A stretch of DNA of 64,000 nucleotides from Bathymodiolus brooksi. Lineage: Eukaryota; Mollusca; Bivalvia; Mytilida; Modiolidae. Position numbers and translations under genes: made by a program. How positions within the stretch are numbered: the stretch's first letter is position 1; each line of letters opens with the position of its first letter. Under the pieces are notes generated by a model that was not told where the DNA came from, did not search any database, and saw nothing but the letters and a program-made list of their open reading frames with translations. This document shows, piece by piece, positions 43,604 through 56,698 of this stretch. The stretch covers positions 37,470,397 through 37,534,396 of the forward strand of contig OY804579.1 of assembly GCA_963680875.1 (NCBI GenBank). Direction: 5' to 3'.

Positions 43604-43816
43604 ATGGATAAAAAAAAATCTTACCGACAGAAAACAACTATTGGTTTTAAAAAAAACCCAACTGAGCGTAATAGAACAGACCGATTCAAATTTTACATGA
43701 TGAAGAGAACATATATTGCATTATTCAGGTATTATTTTATGGAATTCATTACCTTCAAACTTGAAGACAGAAATAATGTAGACATCTTCAAAAATCTAAA
43801 TACAAAATATCAATGA
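43604..43816 (+). pseudogene. short LINE ORF2 3'-end relic (possible)
   Basis: One frame reads ILWNSLPSNLKTEIM and the next NNVDIFKNLNTKYQ. Together they resemble the WNSLP....VD.FK..L..Y block at the end of CR1/jockey-type ORF2. A frameshift separates them. It lies about 300 bp upstream of a separate LINE. Confidence 0.45.
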
Positions 43817-43885
43817 TTACAACAAGAACATTGATTAAATATATTTTAATATACCATATAAAACGTGAGTAGTTTGAATCACATG

Positions 43886-44045
43886 ATATGGTCTCGTTAC
43901 CAAGAAAATAGCCGTCGGAAATTTAAGGAAGATAATCGTAACTCCATAAATTAAAATATATAAAAAATAGATTATATCTTCTTTTGGAGTTACGATTATC
44001 TTCCTTAAATTTCCGACGGCTATTTTCTTGGTAACGAGACCATAT
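43886..44045. repeat. 61-bp-arm hairpin element
   Basis: The arms 43886-43946 and 43985-44045 are near-perfect inverses (ATATGGTCTCGTTACCAAGA, AATCGTAACTCCA and complements) around a 38-base AT-rich loop. It lies just 5' of the LINE at 44135. No target duplication could be fixed. Confidence 0.8.
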
Positions 44046-44134
44046 ATGGTATCAAGAACACACATCATACAACAAAGTCGTACAGATCAACCTTGCGGCC
44101 GAGTAATTCTTGACAACAACACGTACCAGTGAGC

Positions 44135-46060
44135 AAATCTATGCCAAAAAGATTCGATACTCCATGGATGAACGAGGAGACACTAGCTGCGATAATATTG
44201 AAACGAAGACTATGGAAAAAATACAAATACTGTAGGAATCAAAAGAAACATAGAAAGATATGAAGAAGCAAAAAGAAGATCAAAATACTTAGTGAGAGGA
44301 GCAAAAGAAGAATATGAACGTTCTATTGCACTTAACATGAAAGGGGACAACAAAATCTTTTGGAAATACATACAATCAAAAACAAAAACCAAAGAAAATA
44401 TCCCCTGCATAATGGATGAAAATGGAGAAATACACACTGATGACAAGGAAAAGGCAGAATTACTGAACAACTCAAAAGTGTGTTTACTAATGAGGACTCT
44501 ACACAAGGTATTCCTCCATTCCCAACCAGAACTATCCACAACCTGGAAATTGTTAAATTTGATAGTAAAAATATACAAAAACACCTTGAAAAATTAAAAG
44601 AAACAAAATCCTCAGGTCCAGACCAAATACACCCAAAATTCTTGAAAGAGACTGCAAAAATATTGCATTACCACTGGAGAAAATTTTTAATACATCAATG
44701 GAAACCATGTCAATACCAAACAGTTGGAGGTTGGCAAATATAACACCGCTCCACAAGAAAGGGCCAAAAGGAACGGTATAAAACTATCGACCAATCAGTT
44801 TAACATCTGTCGTATGTAAAACAATGGACAAATTTGTAAGGGACAGATTAATGGACCACATGGAGAAGAATAATCTATTTACAAATCACCAACATGGATT
44901 CAGGAAGGGAAGGCCCTGCAGTACTCAATTAATAGAAGTACTAGAGGACTGGACAGAAAAGATTGACAACTATAATTCTATAGATACAATATATCTGGAC
45001 TTCCAGAAAGCATTTGACACAGTTCCACATATACGTCTCTTAAAAAAACCTGGAGGGTTATGGAATTACTGGAAAGATCCTAGGATGGATCAAGAACATT
45101 TTGACAGACCGTAAACAAAAAGTAGTTCTGAATGGAAGCCATTCAGACTGGACAGAAGTGACGAGTGGAATCCTCCAAGGTAGTGTATTAGGTCCAAAAC
45201 TGTTTAATATCTACATTAACGATCTACCAGATGTGGTATACAATATGGCAAAGCTTTTTGCAGATGACACTAAATTATATGTAATAGTTAATAACGATGA
45301 AGAAAGAGCATCTTTACAAAACGATATTCACAGGCTAGTGCAGTGGTCAAAAGATTGGCTGTTAAAATTCAATGCGTCAAAATGTAAACATGTACACTTT
45401 GGCCCAGAAACAAATGCAACATATAAAATGGAAGAGAAAAACATAACAAAATCAGATGAAGAGAAAGACCTTGGTATCACCATAGATGGGAAACTGAAAT
45501 TCCAGCAACACATAAATCTACAAACTAAAAAAGCAAACCAGAGACTATAGGGATGATTAAAAGAAGTTTCTGCAATATGGATAAGGAAATGTTTCTGCCA
45601 CTATATAAAAGTATTGTTCGTCCCCACTTAGAGTATGGGAGTAACATATGGTCTATTATATACAAAAAAAAATGCAAAGAAGAGCTACAAAACTAGTAAA
45701 GAATATAAAACACCTGAGCTATAGTGAAAGAATTAAGTACCTAGGACTCTCTCATCACTGCAATACAGAAGAATGAGATCTGACCTGGTAGAAACCTATA
45801 AGATAATTAACAACATCGACAAAGTGGACAGTAACACAGTATTTCCTAGAAATGAATCATGTACAAGAGGACATAAACACAATTTAAGATATATAAAAAA
45901 AAACACTCAAGACCCAATATTAGGAAATACAGTTTTTCTCAACGAGTGGTGGATACATGGAACAAATTGCCAGCAAACGTAGTAGAATCTAAGAGTCAAT
46001 ATGTTCAAAAGTCAGCTGAACACACACTGGAAAAACCTCGACTTAAAATTTAAACACACT
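44135..46060 (+). pseudogene. 5'-truncated, decayed non-LTR retrotransposon (CR1/jockey-like RT)
   Basis: Successive frames encode the linker (DTPWMNEETLAAIILKRRLW), KSSGPDQIHPKFLKE, ANITPLHKKGPKG, YRPISLTSVVCKTMDKFV, then motif A YLDFQKAFDTVPH (from 44992), GILQGSVLGPKLFNIYINDL, motif C FADDTKLYV (from 45257), the thumb, and the C-terminal block RPHLEYGSNIW, RRATKLVKNIKHLSYSERIK. At least four frameshifts or stops interrupt it, including one within an A run near 45045 and an in-frame TAA near 44780. The endonuclease domain is absent. The element is inactive as seen. Confidence 0.85.
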
Positions 46061-46075
46061 ATCAAGACGGGTCAC

Positions 46076-46500
46076 AGGGGCCCCAGGCACTCGTCGCAAC
46101 TTCGGCTGATTCCGTACCTTCATCAAACCTCGTCCGTATTACGATAGCTCCCATTGAAACTACTTTCGGAAATCTTCAATGAAGGAGGTATTAAAATAAT
46201 TTCACTTTCGAATATTCGTTCAATAATAATATATTTTCATTCGTCGCAATGTCGGCTGATTCTGTACCTTCACCAAAGACCAATATTTTTCAAAGCAAAC
46301 TCTATGCACTCATCTATTGTCGCCATTTTAGAACTTATTCGCGGTGCGCAATGTTTGATTGAAGTGATACGTACGGTCTTCCGGCGAAGAAATGTGACGC
46401 GTAGACGCATATCAAATACCGTATTACAGCCGAGGTATTGAGGAAGCGAAGCGGACTCACCCGAGGTTTGCCGATTGGGGCCCCAGGCCCAGACGTATGA
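46076..46500. repeat. unassigned repeat with GGGGCCCCAGGC at both ends
   Basis: AGGGGCCCCAGGC at about 46076 and GGGGCCCCAGGCCC at about 46478 bound the block. TCGTCGCAA.(T/G)TCGGCTGATT recurs at 46091 and 46240 as a direct repeat about 149 bp apart. It directly follows the LINE end and could include its 3' UTR. The frames here show no domain. Confidence 0.35.
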
Positions 46501-46599
46501 CATCGGGACAAGGTAAAAGAATGGAGAAATTAGCAGAAAACGATCTTACCTATTTCTACCTCTGCCATGTTGTGATCGTCGTTTGTCAGCAATCTAATT

Positions 46600-46757
46600 A
46601 AGAAATAAATCATGGACGCCAGAATGTGTTTTGAGTTTTAACATGGGTTGGCGGATAAATAGTATTACCCCTAGCCAGAGACGAGGGATACAATTTACTA
46701 ATATCCTCCAACCCATGTTAAAACTCAAAACACATTCTGACTTCCATGAATTATTTC
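46600..46757. repeat. ~55-bp-arm hairpin element
   Basis: Left AGAATGTGTTTTGAGTTTTA and ACATGGGTTGG are inverted on the right (CCAACCCATGTTAAAACTC, AAAACACATTCT). The loop is about 50 nt. No coding content. Confidence 0.75.
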
Positions 46758-46999
46758 GATTCTGATATGTCTAAGAGTACAAATACGGTAGTATACTTTG
46801 ATTGGAAGACGTCATTTATATTTACGTTTGCGGACAATGTCGCGCACAATTTATGCTGCCAAATTCGAGCAGACGATAATTCATCAACATGTACATTTAC
46901 GAAGGGAAGGTCAGTCACATGCACCGGCGCATGTGCTAATGAGATTATACCCAATCGATAAAACGCTCGTTTGTTGACAAAGCGAAAGAAGGACGTATG

Positions 47000-47140
47000 T
47001 TAGAATTAAAATGATATCTCCGCACTTGCTCCCTATTTTATATCTGTTGTTTTGTAGTCTTTCCACGTGGCGACTACACAACAACCGATAGCAAATAGGG
47101 AGCAAATGCCACATGAGTGCGGAGATTTAAGTTGAATTAG
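47000..47140. repeat. inverted-repeat element, 'CTCCGCACTTG' family, copy 1
   Basis: ATCTCCGCACTTGCTCCCTA at 47015 is inverted at 47089-47127 (TAGGGAGCAAATG...GTGCGGAGAT). An inner stem GTTGTTTTGTAGTC/GACTACACAACAAC surrounds the loop. A second copy sharing the ends is at 55740-55965. Confidence 0.65.
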
Positions 47141-47144
47141 ATTG

Positions 47145-47275
47145 GGTTTGTCAGTGACTTGCGGCAGGTCGGTGAATTTCTCCGGTTTCCTCGACAAATA
47201 AAACCGACTGCCACGATATATAACTGAAATATTGTTGAAAGTGGCTTTAAACACCACAAACCTAACCAAAAGTAT
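47145..47275 (+). repeat. SINE body and tail fragment
   Basis: GGTTTGTCAGTGACTTGCGG, CAGGTCGGTGAATTTCTCC and the tail GAAATATTGTTGAAAGTGGC match the common SINE. The tRNA-like head is missing. A tail-only fragment is also seen at 47635-47660. Confidence 0.7.
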
Positions 47276-48154
47276 CGAACGGCAAGGCATTTTGTAAAGG
47301 ATAGTCCATAAAAGACGACTTAGTCAAGAAATGTTCAACACAATAAACAAACAGAATGACAGGCAAATAACTGTTATATCCCTGATTTGCCACATGCATC
47401 TTTAAGAGGAAATGGTGGGTTAAGCCACAGGGGCTAGGTGCGTCCGAAAAAAACCCAACAAAGTGGTCGTGTTAAATTGATCGTAACTTCAGGACGCTTT
47501 AATATTTACAAAAAATGTTTTCACCAGTCGAAAGCCAAGTAATTTTCCTTTCCAAAGAGACCCCAATTGTTAGTATATGCCTCCGAACTGCTGAGATATG
47601 CTACACGAACCAACACAAAACGGCATGAAAATCGAAAGTGGCGTTAAACACCAGTCCACCAAACAAACGTAAATCATTTTATTGTTTCACATGATGGGTA
47701 CAATTTCTTTTACATTCATCTGATCACGCTCGGATGGTTTTAATGCTATTCCAACGAGTCTCTCACAGTGACTTAATTTGAACTCTACGACTTTAAATTA
47801 GTTCAACTGTCGATTGTCTTTGTAATAAATAGAGTGCAGATAGGTATTACATAGTACATAACTTTGTATGTGGTTTATTTTCCGATATGTAGGACATATT
47901 TATATGGGACAGATAAACGTTTGAAGTTTTTGTTTTGTTGGATAAAATTCTGAGCTACATCGAGACCAGATTGGCTAATGCCCAGAAAAAGTTCATTCTG
48001 TCCCTGATTCAATTGAAAGATCATGAGAAAGCTAATTCACCTCCATAAGTTTCATATTTCAAATCAACTACTTTCCTTAGTGGTAGGTGTGTAGTAACCT
48101 TTCTTATAAATAACCATTCCTCACAATCAGTTTGGTCAAACTTAATGTCTCTAT

Positions 48155-51100
48155 GTGATAAAGTGACAGTGGTATGGACAGGGGACTGACAAAGACACCC
48201 AGACCACTAAACAAATGAAGTGTCAGCGGTTACAGGTGACTGACAATGACACCTCGAACCACTTGACAAATGAAGTGACAGTACAAGGGACTGACACAGA
48301 CGCCTCAGACCAATAGACAAATAAAGTGACAGCGGTATGTATCAGAGACTGACAAAGACACCCCAGATCTCTAGACTAATAAAGTAATAGTGGTATATAC
48401 AGGTGACTGACAATGACACCTCGGACCACTTGACAAATAAAGTGATAGCGGTATGTACAGGAACTAACAAAGATACCCCAGACACTAGAGAAATGAAGTG
48501 ACAGTGGTATGTATATATAGGTGACTGACAAAGACACATCAGACCACTAGACATGAAGTGACAGTGGTAGGTGCAGGGGACTGACAAAACACCCCAGACC
48601 ACGAGACAATTTAAGTGACAGCGGTTTGTACAGGTGACTGACAAAGACACCTCAGACCACTAGACAAATAAAATGACAGCGGTATGTACAGGAACTGACA
48701 AAGACACCCCAGACACTAGACAAATGAAGTGACAGTAGTAGGTGCAGGGGACTGACAAAACACCCCAGACCACGAGACAAATTAAGTGACGGCGGTTTGT
48801 ACAGGTGACTGACAAAGACAAACAAGACCACTAGACAATTGAAGTGACAGTGGTATGTACAGGTGGCTAACAATGACACCTCAGACCACTACACAAATGA
48901 GGTGACAGTGGTATGTACAGGTGGCTAACAAAGACACATCAGATTATTATATAAGTGAGGTGACCGCGGTATGTATACTATACATGTGACTGATAATGAC
49001 ACCTCGGATCACTTAACAAATGAAGTGACAGCGGTATGTACAGGTGACTGACAAAGACACCTCAGACCACTAGACAAATGAAGTGACAGCGGTATGTACA
49101 GGTGACTAACAAAGATACCTCAGACCACTAGACAAATGAAGTGGCAGTGGTATGTACAGGTGACTAACAAAGACACCTCAGACCACTAGACAAATGAAAT
49201 GACAGCGGTATGCACCAGTGACTAACAAAGACACCTCAGATCATTAGACAAATGAAGTGACAGCGGTATGTACAGGTGACTGACAAAAACACCTCAGACC
49301 ATTAGACAAATGAAGTGACAGCGGTATGCACCAGTGACTAACAAAGACACCTCAGACCATTAGACAAATGAAGTGACAGCGGTATATACAGGTGACTAAT
49401 AAAAACACCTCAGACCACTAGACAAATAAAGTGACAACGGTATGTACAGGTGACTAACAAAGACACCTCAGACCACTAGACAAATGAAGTGACAGCGGTA
49501 TGCACCAGTGACTAACAAAGACACCTCAGATCATTAGACAAATGAAGTGACAGCGGTATGTACAGGTGACTGACAAAAACACCTCAGACCACTAGACAAA
49601 TGAAGTGACAGCGGTATGCACCAGTGACTAACAAAGACACCTCAGACCATTAGACAAATGAAGTGACAGCGGTATATACAGGTGACTGACAAAAACACCT
49701 CAGAACACTAGACAAATGAAGTGACAGCGGTATGTACAGGTGACTAACAAAGACACCTCAGACCACTAGACAAATGAAGTGACAGCGGTATGTACAGGAA
49801 CTGACAAAAACACCTCAGACCACTAGACAAATAAAGTGACAACGGTATGTACAGGAACTGACAAAAACACCTCAGACCACTAGACAAATGAAGTGACAGC
49901 GGTATGCACCAGTGACTAACAAAGACACCTCAGACCATTAGACAAATGAAGTGACAGCGGTATGTCCAGGTGACTGACAAAAACACCTCAGACCATTAGA
50001 CAAATAAAGTGACAGCGGTATGTACAGGAACTGACAAAAACACCTCAGACCACTAGACAAATGAAGTGACAGCGGTATGCACCAGTGACTAACAAAGACA
50101 CCTCAGACCATTAGACAAATGAAGTGACAGCGGTATGTCCAGGTGACTGACAAAAACACCTCAGACCATTAGACAAATAAAGTGACAGCGGTATGTACAG
50201 GAACTGACAAAAACACCTCAGACCACTAGACAAATGAAGTGACAGTGGTATGTACAGGTTACTAACAAAAACACCTCAGACCACTAGACAAATAAAGTGA
50301 GAGTAGTATGTACAGGTGACTGACAAAAGCACCTCAGACCATTAGACAAATGAAGTGACAGTGGTATGTACAAGTGACTAACAAAGACACCTCAGACCAC
50401 TAGACAAATGAAGTGACAGCGGTATGTACAGGTGACTGACAAAAACACCTCAGACCAGTAGACAAATAAAGTGACAGCGGTATGTACAGGTTACTAACAA
50501 AAACACCTCAGTCCACTAGACAAATAAAGTGACAGTGGTATGTACAGGTTACTAACAAAAACACCTCAGACCACTAGACAAATAAAGTGACAACGGTATG
50601 TACAGGTGACTAACAAAGACACCTCAGACCATTAGACAAATGAAGTGACAGCGGTATGTACAGGTGACTGACAAAAACACCTCAGACCATTAGACAAATG
50701 AAGTGACAGTAGTATGTACAGATGACTGACAAAGACACCTCAGACCACTAGACAACTAAAGTAACAGCGGTATGTACAGGTGACTAACAAAGACACCTCA
50801 GACCATTAGACAAATGAAGTGACAGCGGTATGTACAGGTGACTGACAAAAACACCTCAGACCACTAGACAAATGAAGTGACAACGGTATGCACCAGTGAC
50901 TAACAAAGACACCTGAGACCATTAGACAAATGAAGTGACAGCGGTATGTACAGGTAACTGACAAAAACACCTCAGACCATTAGACAAATGAAGTGACAGT
51001 AGTATGTACAGGTGACGGACAAAGACACCTCAGACCACTAGACAACTAAAGTGACAGCGGTATGTACAGGTGACTAACAAAGACACCTCAGACCATTAGA

Positions 51101-54100
51101 CAAATGAAGTGACAGCGGTATGTACAGGTGACTGACAAAAACACCTCAGACCACTAGACAAATAAAGTGACAACGGTATGTACAGGAACTGACAAAAACA
51201 CCTCAGACCACTAGACAAATAAAGTGACAACGGTATGTACAGGAACTGACATAAACACCTCAGACCACTAGACAAATGAAGTGACAGTAGTATGTACAGG
51301 TGACTGACAAAGACACCTCAGACCACTAGACAACTAAAGTGACAGCGGTATGTACAGGTGACTAACAAAGACACCTCAGACCATTAGACAAATGAAGTGA
51401 CAGCGGTATGTACAGGTGACTGACAAAAACACCTCAGACCACTAGACAAATAAAGTGACAACGGTATCTACAGGAACTGACAAAAACACCTTAGACCATT
51501 AGACAAATAAAGTGAGAGTAGTATGTACAGGTGACTGACAAAAGCACATCAGACCATTAGACAAATGAAGTGACAGTGGTATGTACAGGTGACTGACAAG
51601 ACACCTCAGACCACTAGACAACTAAAGTGACAGCGGTATGTACATGTGACTAACAAAGACACCTCAGACCATTAGACAAATAAAGTGACAGCGGTATGTA
51701 CAGGTTACTAACAAAAACACCTCAGACCACTAGACAAATAAAGTGACAGTGGTATGTACAGGTTACTAACAAAAACACCTGAGACCACTAGACAAATAAA
51801 GTGAGAGTAGTATGTACAGGTGACTGACAAAAGCACCTCAGACCACTAGACAAATGAAGTGACAGCGGTATGTACAGGTGACTGACAAAACACCTCAGAC
51901 CACTAGACAAATTAAGTGAGAGTAGTATGTACAGGTGACTGACAAAAACACCTCAGACCACTAGACAAATGAAGTGACAGCGGTATGTACAGGTGACTGA
52001 CAAAAACACCTCAGACCACTAGACAAATAAAGTAACAGCGGTATGTACAGGTTACTAACAAAAACACCTCAGACCACTAGACAAATAAAGTGACAGTGGT
52101 ATGTACAGGTTACTAACAAAAACACCTGAGACCACTAGACAAATAAAGTGACAACGGTATGTACAGGTGACTAACAAAGACACCTCAGACCATTAGACAA
52201 ATGAAGTGACAGCGGTATGCACCAGTGACTAACAAAGACACCTCAGACCACTAGAAAACTAAAGTGACAACGGTATGTACAGGTGACTAACAAAAACACC
52301 TCAGACCACTAGACAAATAAAGTGACAACGGTATGTACAGGAACTGACAAAAACACCTCAGACCACTAGACAAATGAAGTGACAACGGTATGTACAGGAA
52401 CTGACAAAAACACCTCAGACCACTAGACAAATGAAGTGACAACGGTATGTACAGGAACTGACAAAAACACCTCAGACCACTAGACAAATAAAGTGACAAC
52501 GGTATGTACAGGAACTGACAAAAACACCTCAGACCACTAGACAAATAAAGTGACAACGGTATGTACAGGAACTGACATAAACACCTCAGACCACTAGACA
52601 AATGAAGTGACAACGGTATGTACAGGTGACTGACAAAGACACCTCAGACCACTAGACAACTAAAGTGACAGCGGTATGTACAGGTGACTAACAAAGACAC
52701 CTCAGACCATTAGACAAATAAAGTGACAGCGGTATGTACAGGTTACTAACAAAAACACCTCAGACCACTAGACAAATAAAGTGACAGTGGTATGTACAGG
52801 TTACTAACAAAAACACCTGAGACCACTAGACAAATAAAGTGAGAGTAGTATGTACAGGTGACTGACAAAAGCACCTCAGACCACTAGACAAATGAAGTGA
52901 CAGCGGTATGTACAGGTGACTGACAAAAACACCTCAGACCACTAGACAACTAAAGTGACAGCGGTATGTACATGTGACTAACAAAGACACCTCAGACCAT
53001 TAGACAAATAAAGTGACAGCGGTATGTACAGGTTACTAACAAAAACACCTCAGACCACTAGACAAATAAAGTGACAGTGGTATGTACAGGTTACTAACAA
53101 AAACACCTGAGACCACTAGACAAATAAAGTGAGAGTAGTATGTACAGGTGACTGACAAAAGCACCTCAGACCACTAGACAAATGAAGTGACAGCGGTATG
53201 TACAGGTGACTGACAAAAACACCTCAGACCACTAGACAAATGAAGTGAGAGTAGTATGTACAGGTGACTGACAAAAACACCTCAGACCACTAGACAAATG
53301 AAGTGACAGCGGTATGTACAGGTGACTGACAAAAACACCTCAGACCACTAGACAAATAAAGTAACAGCGGTATGTACAGGTTACTAACAAAAACACCTCA
53401 GACCACTAGACAAATAAAGTGACAGTGGTATGTACAGGTTACTAACAAAAACACCTGAGACCACTAGACAAATAAAGTGACAACGGTATGTACAGGTGAC
53501 TAACAAAGACACCTCAGACCATTAGACAAATGAAGTGACAGCGGTATGCACCAGTGACTAACAAAGACACCTCAGACCACTAGACAACTAAAGTGACAGC
53601 GGTATGTACAGGTGACTAACAAAGACACCTCAGACCATTAGACAAATGAAGTGACAGCGGTATGTACAGGTGACTGACAAAAACACCTCAGACCACTAGA
53701 CAAATAAAGTGACAGCGGTATGTACAGGTGACTAACAAAGACACATCAGACCATTAGACAAGTGAAGTGACAGCGGTATGTACAGGTGACTGACAAGCAC
53801 CTCAGACCTTTAGACAAATAAAGTGACAGCGGTATGTACAGGAACTGACAAAAACACCTCAGACCACTAGACAAATGAAGTGACAGCGGTATGTACAGGC
53901 GACTGACAAAAACACCCCAGAACACTAGACAATTGCAGTGGCAGTGGCATGTACAGGGGACTGACAACGACACCTCGGACCACTTGGCAAATGAAGTGAC
54001 AGTGGTATGTGCAGGTTACTAACAAAGACACCCAGACCTCTAGACAAATGAAGTGACAGCGGTATGTACAGGTTACTAACAAAGACACCCAGACCTCTAG

Positions 54101-55013
54101 ACAAATGAAGTGACAGTGGTATGTGCAGGTTACTAACAAAGACACCCAGACCTCTAGACAAATGAAGTGACAGCGGTATGTACAGGTTACTAACAAAGAC
54201 ACCCAGACCTCTAGACAAATAAAGTGAGAGTGGTATGTACATGTTACTAACAAAGACACCCAGACCTCTAGACAAATGAAGTGACAGCGGTATGTACAGG
54301 AACTGACAAAAACACCTCAGACCACTAGACAAATGAAGTGACAGCGGTATGTACAGGCGACTGACAAAAACACCCCAGAACACTAGACAATTGCAGTGGC
54401 AGTGGCATGTACAGGGGACTGACAACGACACCTCGGACCACTTGGCAAATGAAGTGACAGTGGTATATGCAGGTTACTAACAAAGACACCCAGACCTCTA
54501 GACAAATAAAGTGACAGTGGTATGTACAGGAGACAAACAAAGACACCCAGACCTCTAGACAATTGAAGCGACAGTGGTATGTACAGGGGACTAACAAAGA
54601 CACCTGAGACCACTAGACAATTGAAGCGACAGTGGTATACAGGTGAATGACAAAAACACCTGAGACCACTAGACAATTGAAGTGGCAGTGGTATGTACAG
54701 GTGACTGACAAAAACACCTCGGACCACCTAAATGAAGTGACAGCGGTATGTACAGGTGACTAACAAAGACACCTCAGACCATTAGACAAATGAAGTGACA
54801 GTGGTATGCACAGGTGACCGACAAATACACCTCAGACCATTAGACAAATGAAGTGACAGTGGTATGTACAGGTGACCGACAAAGACACCTCAGACCATTA
54901 GACAAATGAAGTGACAGTGGTATGTACAAGTGACCGACAAAGACACCTCAGACCATTAGTCAAATGAAGTGACAGTGGTATGTACAGGTGACCGACAAAG
55001 ACACACCAGAGTC
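48155..55013. repeat. 6.9-kb minisatellite of 58-bp units (~118 copies)
   Basis: The unit runs CAAATGAAGTGACAGCGGTA, TGTACAGGTGACTGACAAAA, ACACCTCAGACCACTAGA (58 bp). A 57-bp variant has GGAACTGAC in place of GGTGACTGAC. Two main variants (TGACAAAAACACC and TAACAAAGACACC) often alternate. Longer periods are visible: 290 bp (5 units) between 52721 and 53011, and about 458 bp between 53881 and 54339. Edge units are the most diverged. The reverse-strand open frames of SLSLHLSSGLRCFCQFLYIP type are translations of the 57-bp variant (19 codons) and not genes. Confidence 0.95.
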
Positions 55014-55284
55014 TGTTGTATAGTCTATACATAACGACAACTTAGAACTGTGTCACGAAGATTAAATATATTATGCATAAAGTTCAAGATTATGACCCAG
55101 GGTTCTCTTGACAACACCTATCACCCAGTTAAATGTGACGGTTGGTATTTTACTCACATGCGATATCATTTGGCTGTCCGTTGTGGTTTCTAGCCGGATA
55201 CAATTCGATGTATGTCTAGCCATAAATATGTATCTTCGACACAAATACCGGGCGCTTTATACGCAGATAGTAAAATTGAGGTTT

Positions 55285-55485
55285 AGATTTATGGTGTTTA
55301 ACGCCACTATCAACAATATTTCAGTTATATCGTTGCTGTCAGTTTTATTGGTTGAGGAAACCGGAGTACCTCAGTGGAGAAAACCACCGACCTGTCACAA
55401 GTCACTGACAAACGGTATCACATAATGTTGTATCGAGTACACCTCGCCATGAACGGGATTCGAACTCACAACTTTAGTCAGTAAA
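55285..55485 (-). repeat. tRNA-derived SINE, reverse orientation
   Basis: On the reverse strand: GTGAGTTCGAATCCCGTTCA, TTTGTCAGTGACTTGTGACA, TCCGGTTTCCTCAACCAATA and the tail GATAGTGGCGTTAAACACC. It lies just outside the minisatellite. Confidence 0.75.
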
Positions 55486-55739
55486 ATAGAGACTGATATA
55501 TATTTGATAAAGAAAAGGTAAGCGGATAGTAAACTTACAGCGACCGAAGTGCTTTATTGATAAAATTTCAGATTCCTGTGACAATACGAACCCACTAACA
55601 TACATTACGGTTTTTTAATTTCGTAGATGAGGGGTTCGATCCCTGATATGTCACAAAATATCGAGGTCGAATGATTACTACGCCCTCTTATATAGACAAT
55701 CCTCTTGCGCTCGAACTACAACGTCTGAATCATTCGGTT

Positions 55740-55965
55740 CAATCTAATTAAAATTAGATCTCTGCACACTTGATCTTTTTTTTGCAAGTGAACAACACAG
55801 GCGCTAGTGGCACGGACTTACCACCCCCCTTTTTTCTAACTTTCTGTTTACAAATTTATTTTCAATAAAATTTCTTTATTTCTTTATTATTTCATGGGGT
55901 GGTAAGTCCGTGCCACGAGCGCCTGTGGTGAACAAGTGCGGAGATTTAATTCGATTTATTCGGGT
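55740..55965. repeat. inverted-repeat element, 'CTCCGCACTTG' family, copy 2
   Basis: The outer arm TCTCTGCACACTTG...GTGAACA is inverted at 55928-55950 (ACAAGTGCGGAGATTTAATT). The inner arm AGTGGCACGGACTTACCACC (about 55810) is inverted ending about 55915. It shares its outer ends with 47000-47140 but has a different interior. Confidence 0.7.
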
Positions 55966-56698
55966 TACAAAAGTTTTCATTATCAAAACTAAATAAAAAG
56001 CAGAATAAAATGTTAATTTGACACAAACACAGAAACAAAACGTTTCTGTCCGTATTTGTTTTGCTTATTTCTTTTCTTTTCCCGCGTTTAACAGTAGGCG
56101 TAACCACTAACTGCTCGCACGAAATGCACGAGCTTTCAGAAGAAATATGACGTATGAATGTAGCTTCTGATCTGGGAAAGAGGTGATTCCCCTGTAAACA
56201 CTTTCCTTATTTGTAATGTATTTACAAGCGTGCGTACCAAAATAATTGAACTGTGGTGGATATTTATTTAAATGTTTCAGTCAAATGGTATGTTCGATTC
56301 GTGAGATATCTTTTAAATATTTCCCAACTGATGGAAACAATTCATTGGTGTGATATTACCACAGGCACTTGTTTCTGGTAAAAAAATATATACCTACCCA
56401 CAGTATGTGGCCAAAAGTATTGGCGCATGCAAAAAAATCCCTATATAATCTACCAAAACCATATATTTCATATTGTGTGTTTGACTTGCAATTTGCTAAA
56501 TTTGTCGTCGGGTGCATTTTTATACTTGTCAAGGATGTGTTCGACTTGCAAATTGATAAAAGAAAAAACACAAACTTGTCTTGAATGAATAAAAAATGTA
56601 GAAAAAAACAACAGCACATAGTCAAAATAATTTACATGGGGATACTTTGTATAACATTAACAGAAAGAAATACAAAATTGTTTGTGCAGCCGTGGCAT

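Noticed and set aside
53746..54727. Cys/His-rich reverse-strand frames of up to 168 codons
   Set aside because: They arise from the 57/58-bp minisatellite; the same peptide recurs in several frames and breaks wherever the unit is 58 bp.
56356..56625. 89-codon reverse frame (CCCFFLHFLFIQ...)
   Set aside because: Low-complexity hydrophobic translation of AT-rich sequence next to a hairpin-repeat half-copy; no domain.
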